Source: Saccoglossus kowalevskii (Eukaryota > Hemichordata > Enteropneusta > Harrimaniidae). Taken from it: a stretch of 30,843 nt of DNA. The DNA is taken from assembly GCF_000003605.2 (NCBI RefSeq), contig NW_003135835.1:55084-85926 (forward strand), in the 5' to 3' direction. A model generated the notes under the pieces. That model saw only the letters and a list, made by a program, of their open reading frames with translations, was not told the DNA's origin and searched no databases. Both the position numbers and the translations under genes were made by a program. Positions 29,727 through 30,843 of the stretch are shown piece by piece. Within the stretch, counting starts at the first letter, position 1. Each line of letters starts with the position of its first letter.

Positions 29727-30541
29727 TTAAGTGACCTTCATCTTGATGATCTTCTTGTTGCAATATATGTTACAAATTACAGTTATCACTTTCTTTAATA
29801 CAAAGAAGACGACAGCAATTACCACAATTAGAAAGACTGCAATATCGATCAAAAAATATTCGATGAAACTCAGATTAAAAGCTTCAGCCCTGAGGTGTTG
29901 GCCGCCATGTTTGATGACATATTCAATCCAGAATACAGCAGTGTCACCTGCTGACATGGGTTTGTCTTTGTGTATAGCTGATATCTTCTTTGCATTCTCT
30001 TTATAACTGGAATGAAAAACGTATAACTTGTAGCTTAAAAGCAAATATATATCATACAAAATATTTTATCAATATTATAAAATAATAAAGTTATTTCTTT
30101 TTGGTCTGCAACAAAGAATATATATATATATATATATATATATGGTAAAGTGAAAGTGAAAATATTTATCCCTGTCGGTCCTCGTTAATTTTTAATTTCC
30201 TTTGTTGGGCTTAAATGATATAAAACTGATACAAACAATTTTTTGCATGATGTGGCAGCTGTGAAATTATTTTGTCATAGTTTCCTTCATGTACAGTGCA
30301 TGGTATATTTTAACTATTCACCTGGGAGTGTTAATAACTTTGATAACAGCATTGTAGAGTTCATCTGGAGTCAGCGTACCAATATTCAGAATAACTGCCA
30401 TGCCTTTACTAGATACTCTGTTGAAAGTATCATAATGATCACCATACAAAGGAAATCCAACAATTGGAACAGCATGATATATAGCTTCATATACACCATT
30501 CATGCCGCCATGAGTTACAAATGCTTTGGTGTTAGGGTGCC
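29727..30541 (-). CDS. Second UGT8-like gene, last two exons (partial)
   Basis: Exons 30541-30322 (220 nt) and 30006-29727 (280 nt), with the same splice sites and phases as the complete gene at 19235-22165. Upstream exons lie beyond the window. The encoded part starts HPNTKAFVTHGGMNGVYEAI, keeps GDHYDTFNRV, and continues through SYKENAKKISAIHKD and VFWIEYVIKHGGQHLR. It differs from the first gene at only a few residues until the transmembrane segment (IDIAVFLIVVIAVVFFVL). After KKV it continues for 18 residues, ending KIIKMKVT. The last five residues fit the KxKxx ER-retrieval pattern, as expected for a type I ER membrane UGT with a short basic cytosolic tail. The first gene ends at KKV because of a small deletion. 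The visible part has no stops or frameshifts, so this copy may be functional. Confidence 0.88.
30119..30143. repeat. (TA)n microsatellite
   Basis: About 12 TA units in the intron between the last two exons of the second UGT gene; the equivalent position in the first copy (about 19571-19583) has a shorter run. Confidence 0.9.
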
Positions 30542-30843
30542 CTATGAATTCAATTAGGTAAAATCAATACACTAAATTACAATACTCATCAGCTACTTTA
30601 CAATGCAGTGAGAATTCAACACTGATCGATCAATAATCTACTTAGAGTCGAGTTGCAGTCGAACGAAAAATGCGCCGACGATTTGAATCGACGAGTCACA
30701 CCTACGTCTCCTACCACAGGATCTACTTTTTCATTATTTTATCATTTTGAAAAAAAAAAAAATCACTGAATGTGAAAATATTTGATATATTTTTATTTTA
30801 AATAACACACAATTTTTCTAACAGAAGCTTAGGATATAAGAAA
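30542..30843 (-). other. Intron of second UGT gene, cut by window edge
   Basis: Aligns with the intron at 20204-20482 of the complete gene. The exon equivalent to 20678-20897 would be expected about 200 bases beyond the right edge of the window. Confidence 0.75.

Larger units (their letters stand above)
29644..30843 (-). repeat. Segmental duplication, copy B (UGT 3' half)
   Basis: Partner of 19019-20482 and continuing past the right edge. It lacks the minisatellite and has a longer TA run (30119-30143). Similarity is high in exons and slightly lower in introns, where several small substitution clusters are seen near 30640-30680. Confidence 0.9.

Overview
This is an intron-containing, AT-rich animal nuclear sequence. 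Its genes are split by introns with GT/AG junctions and polyadenylation-like signals, it has no operons or ribosome binding sites, and it is full of transposon remnants, satellites and local duplications. The gene families (histamine-N-methyltransferase-like enzymes and a UGT8-like UDP-glycosyltransferase) together with DIRS-type and non-LTR retroelement debris fit an invertebrate deuterostome such as an acorn worm or a relative. That assignment is inference; nothing in the window fixes the species.

Layout. 1-2277 is a 31-bp satellite. 2394-3492 is a TTAA-bounded inverted-repeat element. 4142-6484 holds the last two coding exons of an apparently intact HNMT-like methyltransferase, whose intron carries two further inverted-repeat elements. 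7434-12470 contains two diverged copies of one non-coding segment, one of them interrupted by a 1-kb insertion with a 12-bp flanking duplication. 12677-15647 is a decayed second HNMT-like gene (two nonsense codons and several frameshifts) whose first recognisable exon supplies the SAM-binding glycine motif missing from the visible part of gene 1. 16.9-17.4 kb holds a non-LTR retrotransposon fragment.

From 18.5 kb to the right edge the theme is a UGT cluster on the minus strand: an exon-4 remnant (18539-18662), a complete four-exon gene coding for 507 aa (19235-22165), a truncated exon-1 fragment in opposite orientation (26843-27442), and the last two exons of a near-identical second gene running off the right edge (29727-30541). 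Between them lie a minus-strand LINE 3' end (24797-25921), a broken DIRS-type reverse transcriptase/RNase H (28129-29181) and another LINE 3' end (29326-29668).

The two gene families are both small-molecule or lipid-modifying enzymes expanded by local duplication and partly pseudogenised. I see no CRISPR, operon or new defence-like system. The most interesting points are the active-site and C-terminal changes in the complete UGT, the UGT fragment framed by direct repeats, and the several structurally definable non-autonomous transposons.
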